Assembly (NCBI GenBank): GCA_944548615.1
Contig: OX155963.1
Location: forward strand, 18,245,454-18,309,453
Origin: Micropterix aruncella
Lineage: Eukaryota; Arthropoda; Insecta; Lepidoptera; Micropterigidae
Direction: 5' to 3'
Length of the DNA stretch: 64,000 nucleotides
The notes beneath the pieces were generated by a model that saw only the letters and a list, made by a program, of their open reading frames with translations, did not search any database and was not told the origin of the DNA. Every line of letters begins with the position of its first letter. Within the stretch, counting starts at the first letter, position 1. The position numbers and the translations under genes are program-made. Below, in pieces: positions 1-10,830 of the stretch.

Positions 1-1080
1 TTAATAGTATCATGTTTTTATTTATATTATTTCATATATTTTTAAACCCTGCTTTCAAAATTGTATTTATATATTTTATTGAATTATAAATATGTTTATA
101 TCATATAGCATTTATTATTTATTAAAATCGTATTTGCGTATATGTGTATTTGCCATATTGTATTACCTACATTGTATTATTCTTACAAATTTAGTATTTT
201 GATTTGTATTACAGTGTTATTTATTTATTCTGATATATTATTCAATCCTAATTAAGTACATTCATTGAATATAAAAATAAAAAGTTTTTTACGTTAATTA
301 GGCTAATTGTTACGTAAGTTATTTTACTTATTTCAATTATTTACTCTGACCCGCCTAGATACGGGATATTTAAGTCCTAGTTAGATGGGCACTGAGCATT
401 AGCTGCATTTCGGTGTTCAATTTTTCCGAGTTACTTATAACATTTATAACAATGGGGCTAAATGTACAAAAAATAAATGAATAAAGTATTTAAAACAATG
501 GGTTTAAGTATTTCTTGCTTTTGAAACCACGACAAATCTTTTGAATTATAACCGAAATAGTCCAGTGGTGTAGCTTTTGGAAATGATAAAGTAGCAGACT
601 TGACAAGGGTTAAGCCCTCCCGCAGCTAACGTCAGACGGGCCTCTAGGCACATGCCATTGGGTGATTGTAAGCTCGATCGCTTATTATTTCCACACCGAA
701 TGGCAACCCGAATGTTAGAATCGACTTCTTACTCGAAGCCTCGGAAATCTGTATTTTATCTATAAAAATACCGATTTTGAGTCAAGAGTTTTGTAGGTTA
801 GTACTCAATGAACATTTTTAACAACCAGATTATTTATTATTGGAGTTTATTGGAATTTACTCCGTAAGAATCCCCCGGTACGAGAATTTGATAGATAGTA
901 AAATCAAACGTTAACAAAAAGTGATACGTTTAATATCAGTAAAGTTCGAAAATTGAAAAGAGTGCAATAATACCCAACAAAAGACCTTAAGTTCAATGAA
1001 ATTTGCCAGCTTCCGAGCCAACCCATACTAACCATACATTTGTCATATCAAATCAGCAGATTGCAATCTGATAGAATTAC
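1..1080. other. AT-rich DNA, no gene recognised
   Basis: I see no coding pattern and no clear repeat in this stretch. Open frames are short on both strands and base composition is strongly AT-biased. A somewhat less AT-rich patch lies around 590-730 and was not assigned to anything. Confidence 0.5.
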
Positions 1081-1111
1081 ACTCCGTCGGAACTGACACG
1101 CACATTTTTAA

Positions 1112-1632
1112 GCTATTGCATAGCTTTTATCGCGGGCCGCCAGCGCGGCGACCGAATGAAGAAATTTCTTAACGAAAATTAATGATTTTAAACTGATAAT
1201 TATGTCTAAACGAGTACTGCTTACGATTCAAAAAAAATATATGTTAAACAAGAACATTTTCCTAATATTCTTAGCTTTGAATATGTTAAATTTTATTTAT
1301 ATTACATAGTGTAATTAATTTGTGAAATTAGGTCTAACCGAACACAAAAACGACTACTACGCAAATACTATCTGGCGTATTATTATGAAACCTGCACCAT
1401 TTTAAAGATAATTTAATTATCTATCTTTTCATCTACGAAGTTTTTCGTGCGCGGCGATCTATCGGAAGACGTTTAAATTATTCCGAATCATTTGCTGCCG
1501 CAGCCGCAAATGATTCGGAATAATTTCAACGTTTTCCGATAGAGCGCAGTTATCTGATCTCAGAAAAAATAAAATAAATAAATAATTATAATGACATAAG
1601 TTGTTAAAAATGCTATGCAATAGCTTTGCTGC
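1112..1632. repeat. Inverted pair of a short interspersed motif
   Basis: The motif AGCTATTGCATAGC occurs near 1112 on the plus strand and again near 1610-1625 in inverse orientation (ATGCTATGCAATAGC). Each copy is followed by GC-rich DNA (CGCGGGCCGCC near 1131; GCTGCGGCAG near 1629). The motif ACTGACACGC just upstream (near 1091) recurs in a similar form near 2209. This suggests two fragments of one short repeat family lying head to head around the hairpin at 1459-1542. Family not recognised. Confidence 0.4.
1459..1542. repeat. Imperfect hairpin with 37-bp arms
   Basis: The left arm (1459-1495) and right arm (1506-1542) are inverse complements with about two mismatches, separated by a 10-bp GC-rich loop. 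The inner part of the arms (ATTCCGAATCATTTGC and its complement) is perfect. A transcript across it would form a long stem. It is probably the core of a small foldback repeat rather than a gene. Confidence 0.7.
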
Positions 1633-1718
1633 GGCAGTCCCCGAGTGCCACACGTATTTTTTTTTAAATATTTACTAAAATTGCCTAATTTTGCAGTTTT
1701 ATACCAGGGACTTGTAAT

Positions 1719-2155
1719 TGATGATGGGTTGACGATTGATTGATGATGATTGATTGACGATGATTGATTGATGATGATTGATTGATGATGACTGATGATG
1801 ATTGATTGATGACGATTGATTAATGATGATTTATTGATTATAATTGATTGATGATGATTGGTTGATGATGATTGATATATTATGATAGATTGATGATGAT
1901 TGATCAATTGGTGGTCAATATTGGTCATTGATCGATAATGATTGATTGATAATGATTGATTGATGATGATTGATTGATGATGATTGATTTATGATGACTG
2001 ACTGATGATGATTGATTGATGATGATTGATTCGTGATGACTGGTTGATTGATTGACTGATGATTGATGATTAATTGATTGGTGATTAGTGATTCATGATT
2101 GATGATTGATTGATTGATTGACCGATTGATCGATCAATCAATCAATCATTCATTA
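1719..2155 (+). repeat. TGAT/TGATGATT minisatellite
   Basis: About 430 bp of degenerate tandem repeats built from TGAT and GAT units (10- and 7-bp higher-order periods such as TTGATTGATGATG). At the right end, near 2130-2150, the repeat switches strand and becomes ATCAATCAATC, so the last part can fold back on the rest. The open frames here are translation artefacts of the repeat. Confidence 0.9.
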
Positions 2156-2324
2156 AATTGAACCCTTTTGCATATTGTATATTCAATGATCTCCATTCGC
2201 GTGTCAGAGCTGACACGCACATTTGTTTTGTTAAATGAAGTAAGTTTATAGACATAGAAATAGAAATACATTTACTGTCCGAACTATGGTGTAACATTTA
2301 TGGTGGTAATGCGTGAATTACAAT

Positions 2325-2855
2325 ATGAAGACGGAAATATTCATTTTGAGCTCCTGAGACGATTAGGACCATTTCCAGACTGAAGTCTGTCTGTGTTTGT
2401 GTGTGTGTGCGTGCGTGTGTGCGTGTGTATTCCTCCTAGGTACTGCCTAAACGATTAATCCGATTGAGCTGAAATACGGGATGCAGGAATCCTTTGGTCG
2501 TGGGAAGAGTCGAATTGCGGTTGAAATCGGTTGAAATCGAAAAAGGGGGCGCGCTAGTCATACTTCAACCCCGAAATATTCCAGTCAGAGACTTCAAAAT
2601 CGGTACACAGATGCCTTGTTGGTCTGGAATCACAACAAGGTATGTGACATTTTGTTTGGAATATCTCGTATACAAGCGACGCAGATAATATTTAAAGTCC
2701 GTCATATCTAATAAAATACTACATAATTTTTGGAAAAATACCAATTTAATACCACGTCAAATACTGCACAAATACTAGGAATTAGCGTGCGAAGGGTGGT
2801 TGGGTTAATGCGGGGGTGGGGCTTGTCTACTTGGAAAGTCTTGGGGTCACACAAC
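2325..2855 (+). repeat. Interspersed repeat family B, copy 1
   Basis: This shares a long consensus with copies near 4.8, 14.4, 51.4 and 52.6 kb: a segment reading GAGACGATTRGRACCATTTC, a TG-rich stretch, then CCGATTGAGCTGAAAT, ACTAGTCATACTTCAA and GACTTCAAAATCGGTACAC. It ends with TCTACTTGGAAAGTCTTGG followed by GGTCAC, the family's recurrent right end. No protein is encoded. The family is unclassified. Similar motifs at its two ends (ACTTTCCCGGCAAG in both orientations across copies) suggest a non-autonomous DNA element, which is an inference. Confidence 0.65.
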
Positions 2856-3308
2856 CGATTTTTGAAATTTCTTCATTGAGAATTTATAATTTCTCGAGGG
2901 TGTCGGTTAAAATTCTGGTTCTACCGAGCTTCCTCCCTCGTGAATTTATTTTAGACATTGGCTTAGGGAAAGGACATATTAGCTCAGGACATATTAGCAC
3001 TGATTCGTCAAGGTCTGCAATTTGTGGAGTTCTCGTAACCTGATCTAGATTAGTCTTCAGACACGTCCGAATGTACACGTCAGAGACTGTCCGATGGTGC
3101 AAGCTTCTACCTATTGTGGTAAAATTTTAAATTGTCGTTTTGTGGTTATAGAAAAATAACCTAAAATAACATTTCCAAATTACTCAAAGTAGCTTGAGCT
3201 GGGCGATAACATATTATTTTATTACCTTAACCCTCGTGAAATATTAATTGAAATAACTTTACATTTTGTATGAAAAAAAATCAACGGTCTTTCCTGAACG
3301 GTGACTGC
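2856..3308. other. No feature recognised
   Basis: Short open frames only. A tandem-like doublet (GGACATATTAGC followed by a related copy near 2973-3000) is visible and nothing else. Confidence 0.5.
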
Positions 3309-3800
3309 AAATAGAGTTGTCAACTAGAAGGGGCGAACCCGTCACCTCAGGAAGTTTCAACGATTGTTCGTGAAGTGAGCGCAGAAGACTTGGACAAAAC
3401 AGTCCACCGTCAAGCTCCGCCACATGCCCGTAAGAGGCCAACGCCTTATCCGCGAGATAACCAGGTATGTTACCCAGCGGGCATACACTCACGCCCTCAC
3501 TTCCAATTGTGACCAGATTTCTCCGGTCTCTCGATTGGTTCCGAGTTCGAGGTCGCTTGCGCGGTCCTCTCCCTTACGAAGCGGTGAAACGGAGTGCACC
3601 GAATCTGTCGCGGAACAAGGCGTCCTTTTCCCGACTCTGAACCGGGATCGGATGGCCAATGGTCATTTCAAGAGCAGTCGCCGTAAGGTAGACAATTGCC
3701 CCCGCTCTATAGGAAACAATACAGTTCCCAGACTCCCCCGATTGTTAGTCGGAGAGCACAATCGATTGGCTGACACAATGGTGACAGCAGTGAGCATTTT
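3309..3800 (+). repeat. Interspersed repeat family C, copy 1
   Basis: It begins with AGTTGTCAACTAGAAGGGGC and runs through CCGTCACCTCAGGAAGTTT, CTCCGCCACATGCCCGTAAG, CTCTCGATTGGTTCCGAG and AGCAGTCGCCGTAAGG. The same order of blocks appears near 15.5-16.6 kb and 54.05-54.62 kb. It is less AT-rich than its surroundings and has open frames, but these are not conserved between copies, so I treat it as non-coding. The family is not recognised; candidates are a retroelement UTR or a non-autonomous element. Confidence 0.65.
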
Positions 3801-4620
3801 ATACATCAGTGTTATTATATACCATATACAATGTTAGAAAGTTAATTGTAAGATAACGCTATAACGATAAATCCGCCATTTGTGCATACATTGTCTTTTT
3901 ATAAAACCAGTGTAATATTCACTAAGTAATATTCAGTGTAATATTAATAAAATTAGTGTAATATTCATTAAGTAATGTTTTATAGCACAAAAAAGTTCTT
4001 CTATTCTATTCTGTTCAATTCTTTAAAGTTTTGAAATAATAAATTAAATTAAACCACTTAAGAAAATGTGATACTGTCCGAAGGTACATGCCTCCGAAAG
4101 TTCACGACTTGCCCCTACGTTTAATTGAGTTTAGTTCAATTAAAAATTTGACTAAACGTGGCTTTCTTAAGTAGACATGGCGTAATATAAAGATCTACGA
4201 GTGCAAAATAATTGGTCTAGCAATTTACGTTTTGTATTACGACGGGGAAAAGTATTTTTCTCATAATAGGTCTGCGTCGGCTATAATGGGGTCACTTTTG
4301 CTGGAACCCAAGGAGGGTGGGGAAGTCATCGAAGACATATTATGGGCATTTTGTTCATTAGGGGGATGTCAGAACAGATAAGCTTTTTCTGTGCAGTGGA
4401 TGGGAAATATTAGAGCTACCAAAGTAATAATCGCAGATCCGCTCGAAAAAGAATGCGAATAACTCATTTAGCTGACAGTAAGACCACTTCCTCGCTGGTA
4501 AGACACAGCGAAAACAATTAATCAATTTGCCGCCAAGACGATGAACAAAAAACTAAGAGATAGAATAGAATGTCAACGCCACACATTCCCTTCTTGTTTA
4601 TTTTCTTGGGGTATCAACCG
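3801..4620. other. AT-rich DNA, no gene recognised
   Basis: No coding signal. Short direct repeats of AGTGTAATATTCA occur near 3910-3970. Nothing else was identified. Confidence 0.5.
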
Positions 4621-4623
4621 GCC

Positions 4624-4646
4624 GGGGGGGGGGGGGGGGGGGGGGG
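4624..4646 (+). repeat. Homopolymer G23
   Basis: An uninterrupted run of 23 G residues, bounded by CCGGCC on the left and AGTG on the right. Such runs can form quadruplexes and are error-prone in sequencing, so the exact length is uncertain. Confidence 0.9.
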
Positions 4647-4689
4647 AGTGTTGTAAATGCGTATTTATTTTCGAGATCAAGACAGAAAT

Positions 4690-4790
4690 AATGAATAAAA
4701 TAAAAACTGCGTGAAGTTTGTAACACCCAAAGTTTCGGCGATGTTGCAACCCAGGGGTAGACAAGCTTCACGCGGTATTTTAAAAAAAAA
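4690..4790 (+). repeat. Fragment related to the 38.3-kb palindrome
   Basis: Blocks GTTTCGGCGATGTTGCA, CTTCACGCGGTA and ATATCAAACAACCGC match the order seen in the right part of the palindrome at 38279-38437 and its flank. Here there is a single diverged copy rather than two matching arms. Confidence 0.5.
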
Positions 4791-4794
4791 ATAT

Positions 4795-5325
4795 AATATC
4801 AAACAACCGCAACAGTCTTGGAAAAGACAAAAAAAAAATCATTTTGAGTCCCCGCTGAGACGATTGAGACCATTTCCAGATTAAAGGCTGTATGTGTGTC
4901 TGGCTGTGTGTATGTATTCCTCCACGATAGCGCCCGAACGCTTATCCGATTGAGCTGACATTTAGCATGCAAGAATTGTTTGGTGATGGCCAGAGTTAAA
5001 ACGGTCGTGGTTGAAATTCGTCCAGGGCGCACTAGTCATATTTCAATCTTAAAATATTGAACTTAGATGCTTGAAATTTGGTACACAGATGCCTTGTTGG
5101 GCCGAAATCACATTGTGAAATTTTGGTTGGAATGTCTCATATACAAGCTACACTAAAAATATTTAAATTCCGCCATATATTTTAATCAAATATCAACGCC
5201 TCCTGTTGGCGCTCGGATCAACTCCGCCCTTAGCCGAGAAACGAACCTCGCCACCAGATGCGGTTGCAACGGAACCCAAACAGGTTCGTCGGCCGGCCGT
5301 GAGAGCCCGGGCGCTCATCGATTTT
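4795..5325 (+). repeat. Interspersed repeat family B, copy 2
   Basis: Contains the family blocks in order: GAGACGATTGAGACCATTTC, a TGTG-rich tract, CGATTGAGCTGACATTTAG, CACTAGTCATATTTCAATC, GAAATTTGGTACACAGATGC and CGCCATATATTTTAATC. The right part (GCCGAGAAACGAACC, GGAACCCAAACAGGTTCG) also matches the copy near 53.1 kb. Non-coding. Confidence 0.7.
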
Positions 5326-5659
5326 ATTTATAAAATTATATTCGTTTATTCAGCAAATAAAAAACAGGTATTTCGCAAAAAAAATATTTTGAATGATAAA
5401 AGATAAAAATTTCAAAATTTCGCTAAAATTCGCATTGTACTACATAAATATAAATGTAAACATACTTTTTATAGGTTTTAAATTTGTCTTTAAAATGAAA
5501 AAAATCTAACATTACACTAATTTCAAAATTTGCATATTTTTAGTTGTTATATTGTCCGTAATGGCTACAATATATTTAGTAAAGAAGAAATCTGCATCTA
5601 CACTGTTAATTAGACTCCAGATGCTCTGTAACGCTGCTTCAGCAAATGTTGAAAAGTAC
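5326..5659. other. AT-rich DNA, no gene recognised
   Basis: No supported feature. It may include the upstream part of the decayed LINE that becomes recognisable further right. Confidence 0.45.
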
Positions 5660-5727
5660 CATTTAGTAGACCACGATATGTCCTTAACATTGGGATATTT
5701 TCTTGTTTATTGTTTGAAGCATTAGGC

Positions 5728-6874
5728 CAGGGGTTCCCAAACTTTTCCAAGCCGTGGCACACTTAGAAAATTTTAATTTTCTCACGGCACCCTAGTCATG
5801 TAATATCTATCTGTGATAGCTATATTTCATATTTGTACGTCTATGAAGAAGAAACCAGGTAAGAATCTAATACAACTCTAAAATGAACAAGTACATTTAT
5901 TGGTAGGAAAACATACGTGAAAATACAAAAATGCAAATATGATTACAAAAACCTTCCACATACTCTTGAGGTGTGTGTGTTTAGTGCGACGGGTGAGCCT
6001 GCTGCTCATTGTATAATTTTTGGAATCGGGGAATAAGGCTTGATACAGCTACTCTCATTTCTGTTTCCACATTTATTTTCGAGTGATATTTGCTCTTTAT
6101 CCAGCTTCGCACAGATATGAAGTCGCAAAGGGAATGAGGACCCTTACAGCTTTTGCACTTAGAATCGGATACTCATTTTCGACTGATACCCAAAACTCCG
6201 TCAAATCTTTCAATTTTCTACTGAAAAAATCACTTGGTTTGTCGACCATGTTGGGATGCGTTTTTTCAAGGTGCCGCTTCAATTTACTTGGGTTCATGCT
6301 CTCGGATGACAGAACTTTTGAACAGAGCACACACTGCGGTCTCTCTTCATCGTTGACTTCTATCGAAGTGAAGCCGAAATCCAAGTAGCTGTCTTCGTAT
6401 TTGCGGCATTTCCGCTTCTTTCCTCGCTCGCCACTTGTCGATGCATGATCAGCAGTACTTGCACTATTGGTTTTGTTTATCAAAAATCTATCCATTTTTA
6501 GGAAATGTGAGTAGGTACACCTGTCTATTCAATAAGAACAAGACTCACGCACTGGCCTATGCAGGGAGCGTTAGCGAAATACTTTGACGACGCGATTTCC
6601 CGACTAGAATATTCCATACTGACTCGGCGCGGGCGGGGTGAGGAGGACGCTGCCAGCGCGGCGCCACTCGCGCATCCGCTCTCCTGTGCCTCCCACCCAA
6701 TCCGTACCCAGAGCGCGGCGCGGACCGGCCACGCGGGGGATTTTCCATTCCATAAAATGTTTGTATGATAGAGACAGAGAAATTTTAGTAGAGACATCGG
6801 GGGCGCCTCGCGGCACCCCTGATCTCTCTCCGTGGCACCCCAGGGTGCCGCGGCACCCACTTTGGGAACCACTG
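5728..6874 (-). mobile_element. Buster-like hAT transposon with 8-bp target duplication
   Basis: The ends are inverted repeats: CAGGGGTTCCCAAACTTT at the left, and CAGTGGTTCCCAAAGTGG read inward from the right. The element is flanked by an exact 8-bp direct repeat, CATTAGGC, at 5720-5727 and 6875-6882. Duplications of 8 bp are a hAT hallmark, and the central TA (nnnTAnnn) fits the preference reported for the Buster group. It carries a broken transposase gene on the minus strand (5981-6495). The right third (about 6620-6860) is strikingly GC-rich. At 1147 bp it is far shorter than an autonomous hAT, so it is an internally deleted copy. Confidence 0.85.
5981..6495 (-). pseudogene. Deleted ZBED5-like hAT transposase
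   Basis: The frame starting at 6495 (MDRFLINKTN) encodes a BED-type zinc finger, with the conserved block PQCVLCSKVLSSESMNPSKL, then KRHLEKTHP. About 45 residues later it jumps straight to the transposase C-terminus (IPFATSYLCEAG), so the catalytic RNase-H-like core is missing. A stop codon follows near 6097. In a shifted frame the C-terminus continues (IKSKYHSKINVETEMRVAV, then RFQKLYNEQQAHPSH) to a stop at 5981. This order matches ZBED5/FAM200-type hAT proteins: BED finger, catalytic core, hAT dimerisation end. The large internal deletion and the later frameshift make it a pseudogene. Family assignment is by recognition of motifs, not by a search. Confidence 0.8.
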
Positions 6875-6880
6875 CATTAG

Positions 6881-7417
6881 GCGATAAAACTGAGTATAAG
6901 AAAGGTGAAATTTCTGGCTGGCGAACGTGCAGCGATCAGTATGTATCACTCCTGCTTCCATTCAAAGATGTCTTATGCGATACTACTATGGGGAAATGCA
7001 ACCGATACCCATCGCGTTTTTGTGCTACAAAAGCAAGCCCTTAGGACAATTTTTGGTGTAAGCAGAGAAACACATTGCGCCCCTTTTTTTATTAAAGCTG
7101 GTATCCTTACCATGTCGTCCATGTACATATATCAGTGCCTTTTATACGCCAAAGAGAATGTTTTAAATTGCGAGCTTCACTCCACTCGGCATAGCCATAA
7201 TACGCGACATAAAAACAATGTGTTATTGCCTAAAGTACGCTTGACTAAATATCAAAAAACATTTTTATATATTAGTTTTAAATTGTTCAATGCTTTGCCA
7301 TCATCAACGAAAAGACTTGAAATGGCAGCATATAAAACCTGCTTGAAAAATCAGTTAGTCAAACATGCCCTTTACAAACTGGACGACTTTTATGATATTG
7401 CGTCCACAATTGCTTGA
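6881..7417 (+). pseudogene. LINE reverse transcriptase, C-terminal fragment
   Basis: The open frame reads through GERAAISMYHSCFHSKMSYA, ILLWGN and VFVLQKQALRTIFGVS. These are the conserved C-terminal blocks found after the reverse-transcriptase domain of jockey/CR1-type ORF2 proteins (SxMxYGIxxWGN, then LQKxAxRxI). The end (FKLFNALPSSTKRLEMAAYK, then CLKNQLVKHALY) is also typical. An in-frame stop lies just upstream at 6878, at the hAT junction. There is no catalytic motif in the fragment, so it cannot be functional. Confidence 0.75.
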
Positions 7418-7722
7418 TTATAAATAACCATATTATGACTATACTTTCGAACTAAGTTTTAGATTTTATTGACATTGTTTTTAATTACGCATGTTTCATA
7501 ATTTTTCTTTTTATGGTATTGATTATTATTTGTTTGATTATTGATTATTTTGTAAATTTGACTATTTTTAAGTAATCACCTGTGATTACAATAATTTTTT
7601 TTCTTTTAATTAATCAAAGCGGTTTTATCATCCGGCAAATTATGATTGTAAAATTTGACATGTTCCTCAGTATTGTGAAATGCTTTTATGGAATGAATAA
7701 ATGATGATGATGATGATGATGA

Positions 7723-7849
7723 GTATACCCTTCAATGACCTCATTTTGAGGAAGTGCTCTGAAGAATAGAATTTTAGAGAAGCTTTCGAGTAATGTATTT
7801 TGATTAAAGGTGGTCATACTTGCAGCCACTAATGGGCACAATAACAGAC
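7723..7849. other. Short spacer
   Basis: Nothing recognised between the LINE tail and the mariner relic. Confidence 0.4.
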
Positions 7850-8515
7850 TAATATTGGGTTCTTACCCACATATGTAATTGCCGTTTTTTCACACTGGCT
7901 AATTTGAACTTGGGTTTGAATTAGAATTTCAAATTAAAAAAAAATAATTCAAGTCCATGTTATTTTTTGTAAGAATCAGCACTTTATTTGTCTTTCTGTC
8001 GTTTTTTTAGCTCAAATATTTTCGTTTGTGCAACCGTAATTGTAAAGTTGAAAATTTGCAATGTTTTCAAACATAAGATCTGGTGCCGGTGTTTTCTATT
8101 ACAGATTTTTGCAGTCTGGCTATACAGTTACCGTAAATAAGTACTGTTAAGAACTGCAAACAACGATGCAGAAGCTCGTGATTAAATAACCGAGGGTGGT
8201 CAATCGCTCATCGCCACTGCTTCTGCATGGCAACGTCACAGATTTCATTGCAAATAGTCGAGAAATTGCAGGAGTTGCGGCTGGAGGCTCTTGCTCACAC
8301 ACTACTTGTCAGACCTTGTTTGAATAGACTTTTTTTTTCCTCCAGAATTTAGATAACTTTTTACAAGGGAAAAAAGTCAACTTTGAAGAGTGGGTGAAAA
8401 ACGCCTTTAAAGCATTCATCGGTTAATGTCCACGAGAGTTTTACAGCAGAGGAATTGAGCAACTTTCATTAAAACGCCAAATCTGCATAGATAATAGGGG
8501 TCAATATTTCTATTA
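7850..8515 (+). pseudogene. Mariner transposase relic, copy 1
   Basis: Frames near the right end translate to NLDNFLQGKKVNFEEWVKNA, then FYSRGIEQLSLKRQICIDNR followed by GQYF. The second block is the classic C-terminus of a mariner transposase (FYxxGIxxLxxRWxxCIDxxGxYF). Upstream sequence corresponds to the region around the conserved LLLHDNA and PPYSPDLAP motifs, but with stops and frameshifts. It is about 80% similar by eye to the inverse copy at 13240-13930. No terminal inverted repeats were recognised. Confidence 0.75.
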
Positions 8516-8917
8516 ATTAAATATAATACCCGTACTGTCCCGTACCTGCCATTGAGCATAGGGACGGTCGCTTGACGATAAAAGATTTATTTAAAAGTCG
8601 ATATCATTATTATATTTTGTTTGGTTTATTATATTTCGTATGCATTTTAATAATGATATAATACAGGCACCTTATTCAATTATCATTACAGTTGTGGGAT
8701 TATTTATTGCAACACAAGGCTTGAAAATATCGAAAATAGCCACGTGTCCCAATAAATAACATACATTTTAATTAGCTAATTAATCGATCATTATATACAT
8801 ACTTTTTCACTAATCACTATTTCACTAATCATGTAATTGTCTAGTGATTGAAATATTGCGTATAAAGCGTTATAAGTTATTTGCAATATTATAAGTTACA
8901 TACTTATTTATTTATTT
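8516..8917. other. AT-rich DNA, no gene recognised
   Basis: No feature supported. Confidence 0.45.
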
Positions 8918-9053
8918 ATAACGGCTGAGTTTTTTAATAGCGACAAGCTTCAAGTGAGTGGTTTAGTACATCGATTTTCGATTTTCTGGCTTAGTTTGAT
9001 GTACTGAATCGCCCACTTAAAGGAGGTCACTATTAAAAAATTCAACCTGTATA
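8918..9053. repeat. Small foldback MITE-like repeat
   Basis: The left end (TAACGGCTGAGTTTTTTAAT) pairs with the inverse of the right end (ATACAGGTTGAATTTTTTAA). The arms are about 50 bp and imperfect: both contain TTTTTTAATAG and AGTACATC blocks, around a short AT-rich centre. TA dinucleotides lie at both edges. A partial match (AACGGCTGAGTTTTTTTATA) occurs at 37452. Confidence 0.5.
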
Positions 9054-10115
9054 ATAAACAATATCGACAAAATCGATAATATTTTATCGATATTTCTTTA
9101 TGCGACATTACATGACATGACTTTTACTACAGCTCTGAGTGAGAGATCGCAACGTTATGAAAGTGCGAAAGGGATGTCATGATTTTAATGATTTTTGGCC
9201 CATTTATCAGTTTGTATGGCGGCGACTTGCTTTGTCGCTATGTATTTATAATTATGTTTTATTTAATAACAGTTTATTTTTAGTCATTTATTTTTGCAAT
9301 CAGTATCAACCAAGTTGAGTAGAACCTATAGATCAGTAATCGGAAACCAAATGTTACAAAATAACTACTTTACATATTGATGGTTACATAAGACGGTTAC
9401 ATACAAACGACCTGGCCGGTGTCAAAGTGGTTAGGTCGCCTTTAGGCTATTAATTAAGCTATTAGGCTATTTATTAGGCTATTTAATAAATGTATATTTT
9501 TCACACAAAGTCTTAGGCTTGAAATTTCCTTTATGGAACAGCAACTTCATAGGTAAAGACCTAATATGACAGTAGGCTACAATCGTTTTATATCTCATGT
9601 GGAAAATTGTATTGAAACTTCATTCAAAAGCGGTTTTTTCATAATTTTATGAGATTTCGAAATTTTGAATAAATTCGCATTTATTACATACAAACGAAAT
9701 TCCCGTGCCACTGAGCATAAGTAATGAATGGTAATAACCTCTATAAATAGCCCCATATCTTCGGTGTGTTAAGTGCCTGCAAAATCGACGCTAAAGTTTC
9801 CTGGCTTCAGTCCAACAGAGGCTTAGCGGTTTCGAGGTCCATTTCTCGGATAATACTTTATATGATCGGAGAACAATTGGAGTGGAGAAGGGATATGATA
9901 AAGAATTAGGACGGCCATTTATTTCGAAAGAGAACGAAGAAAGAGACGGAGGCGGAGTGCGGCAATGCGGAGGAAAAGGGTGAAGAGAATCATTTGAAAT
10001 TCAATGGCTTTGCGATCCCGAAGGGATAATCTTGGAGTTTGCGAACAACATTTTTCGCTTAGTGAAAAGATTCGGATTTGGGATTCAATTCATATATATG
10101 GTATATGTAGAGATA
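9054..10115. other. No gene recognised; possible SINE head remnant
   Basis: At about 9410-9446 the sequence GGCCGGTGTCAAAGTGGTTA resembles the A-box end of the tRNA-derived SINE found at 34.6, 36.3 and 50.2 kb, but no B box follows. A short repeated phrase (AGGCTATTAATTAAGCTATT and variants) lies at 9445-9485. Nothing else is seen. Confidence 0.35.
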
Positions 10116-10188
10116 ATCTACATTCCAAATCTACATGCCAATCTACATTCCAAATCTACATGCCAATCTACATTCTAAATCTTATTAT
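10116..10188 (+). repeat. 25-bp tandem repeat, about 2.9 copies
   Basis: The unit ATCTACATTCCAAATCTACA plus TGCCA repeats directly at 10116, 10141 and 10166; the last copy is incomplete and slightly changed. Confidence 0.9.
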
Positions 10189-10473
10189 TTAAAAATTCTT
10201 TAAAACATTCTAAATGATTTTTAACATATTTTCTGATTATCCATAGCATACATAATGAATATTTAATTAAGTACTAAATGTTTATAAAAGCTTTATAGAA
10301 TGCATGCAGAGTACTTACGCATAAAATATTATTATACTCTAATTAGTAATAATGTAAAAATATTACTCATAATCATTGTATTATTAGAGTATTGTTTGTG
10401 TACCAAATATACCTACTAAATAAATAAAAAGGTAAATAAATAAATAAGTAATAAAAAAGAATTTTTCGTGAGT
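10189..10473. other. AT-rich spacer
   Basis: No feature supported. Confidence 0.4.
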
Positions 10474-10830
10474 TATTAGCGAAAAACTAAAATGAGTGCT
10501 AACATTGGGCTCGATTGCGTTTCTTCGTGAACTAAAATCGGAAATTAGTCCGTTTGAACGAGACAGGGCAATATGCTAGAGCAGAGTGTGAGATGACCGA
10601 TTGTCACTTTTTCGCATTAAAACTGCCCGCCAAGGTCAAATCTTACACCGCACGAAATATGCTCGAATTTATTCGGACGAGTATAAGTTCGACAGGTAGT
10701 ATTTATCGACGATCGTTCGTTTCATATCCCGCTCTAACGTATTGATCTGTCTCGTTCGCTTGGACTAATTTTAGTTTTAGTTCACAAAGAAACGCAATTG
10801 CGCCCATTGTGTTGTTTTTCGCAATTCTTG
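10474..10830. mobile_element. Foldback MITE with ~100-bp inverted arms
   Basis: The left arm (about 10474-10580) and right arm (about 10725-10830) are inverse complements with scattered differences. They share GCGAAAAAC at the outer end, then GATTGCGTTTCTTYGTGAAC, GGAYTAATTTTAG and GAACGAGACAG toward the middle. The ~150-bp centre encodes nothing recognisable. Immediately right of it, TTTCGCAATTCTTGAAGTT is repeated directly (10817 and 10848). The superfamily was not identified. Confidence 0.7.

Larger units (their letters stand above)
5660..7722 (+). mobile_element. 3' end of a jockey/CR1-like LINE, interrupted by a hAT element
   Basis: The recognisable reverse-transcriptase C-terminal region lies at 6883-7417. 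It is followed by a 3' untranslated region ending in a (GATGAT)n tail at about 7695-7722, typical of LINE 3' ends. The LINE continues to the left of the hAT insertion: removing 5728-6882 joins TTGAAGCATTAGGC directly to GATAAAACTGAG. The left limit is uncertain. The copy is 5'-truncated and lacks the catalytic core of the reverse transcriptase. Confidence 0.65.

Noticed and set aside
1560..1928. Open frame rich in His-Gln-Ser-Ile
   Set aside because: Translation of the TGAT-type minisatellite.
1719..2155. Possible CRISPR-like regular repeat array
   Set aside because: Units are contiguous and degenerate with no spacers; it is a simple minisatellite in eukaryotic DNA.
3424..3837. 137-codon open frame, with similar ones at 16.1-16.4 and 54.1-54.6 kb
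   Set aside because: They lie in family C, but the frames are not conserved among the three copies, so coding is unlikely.
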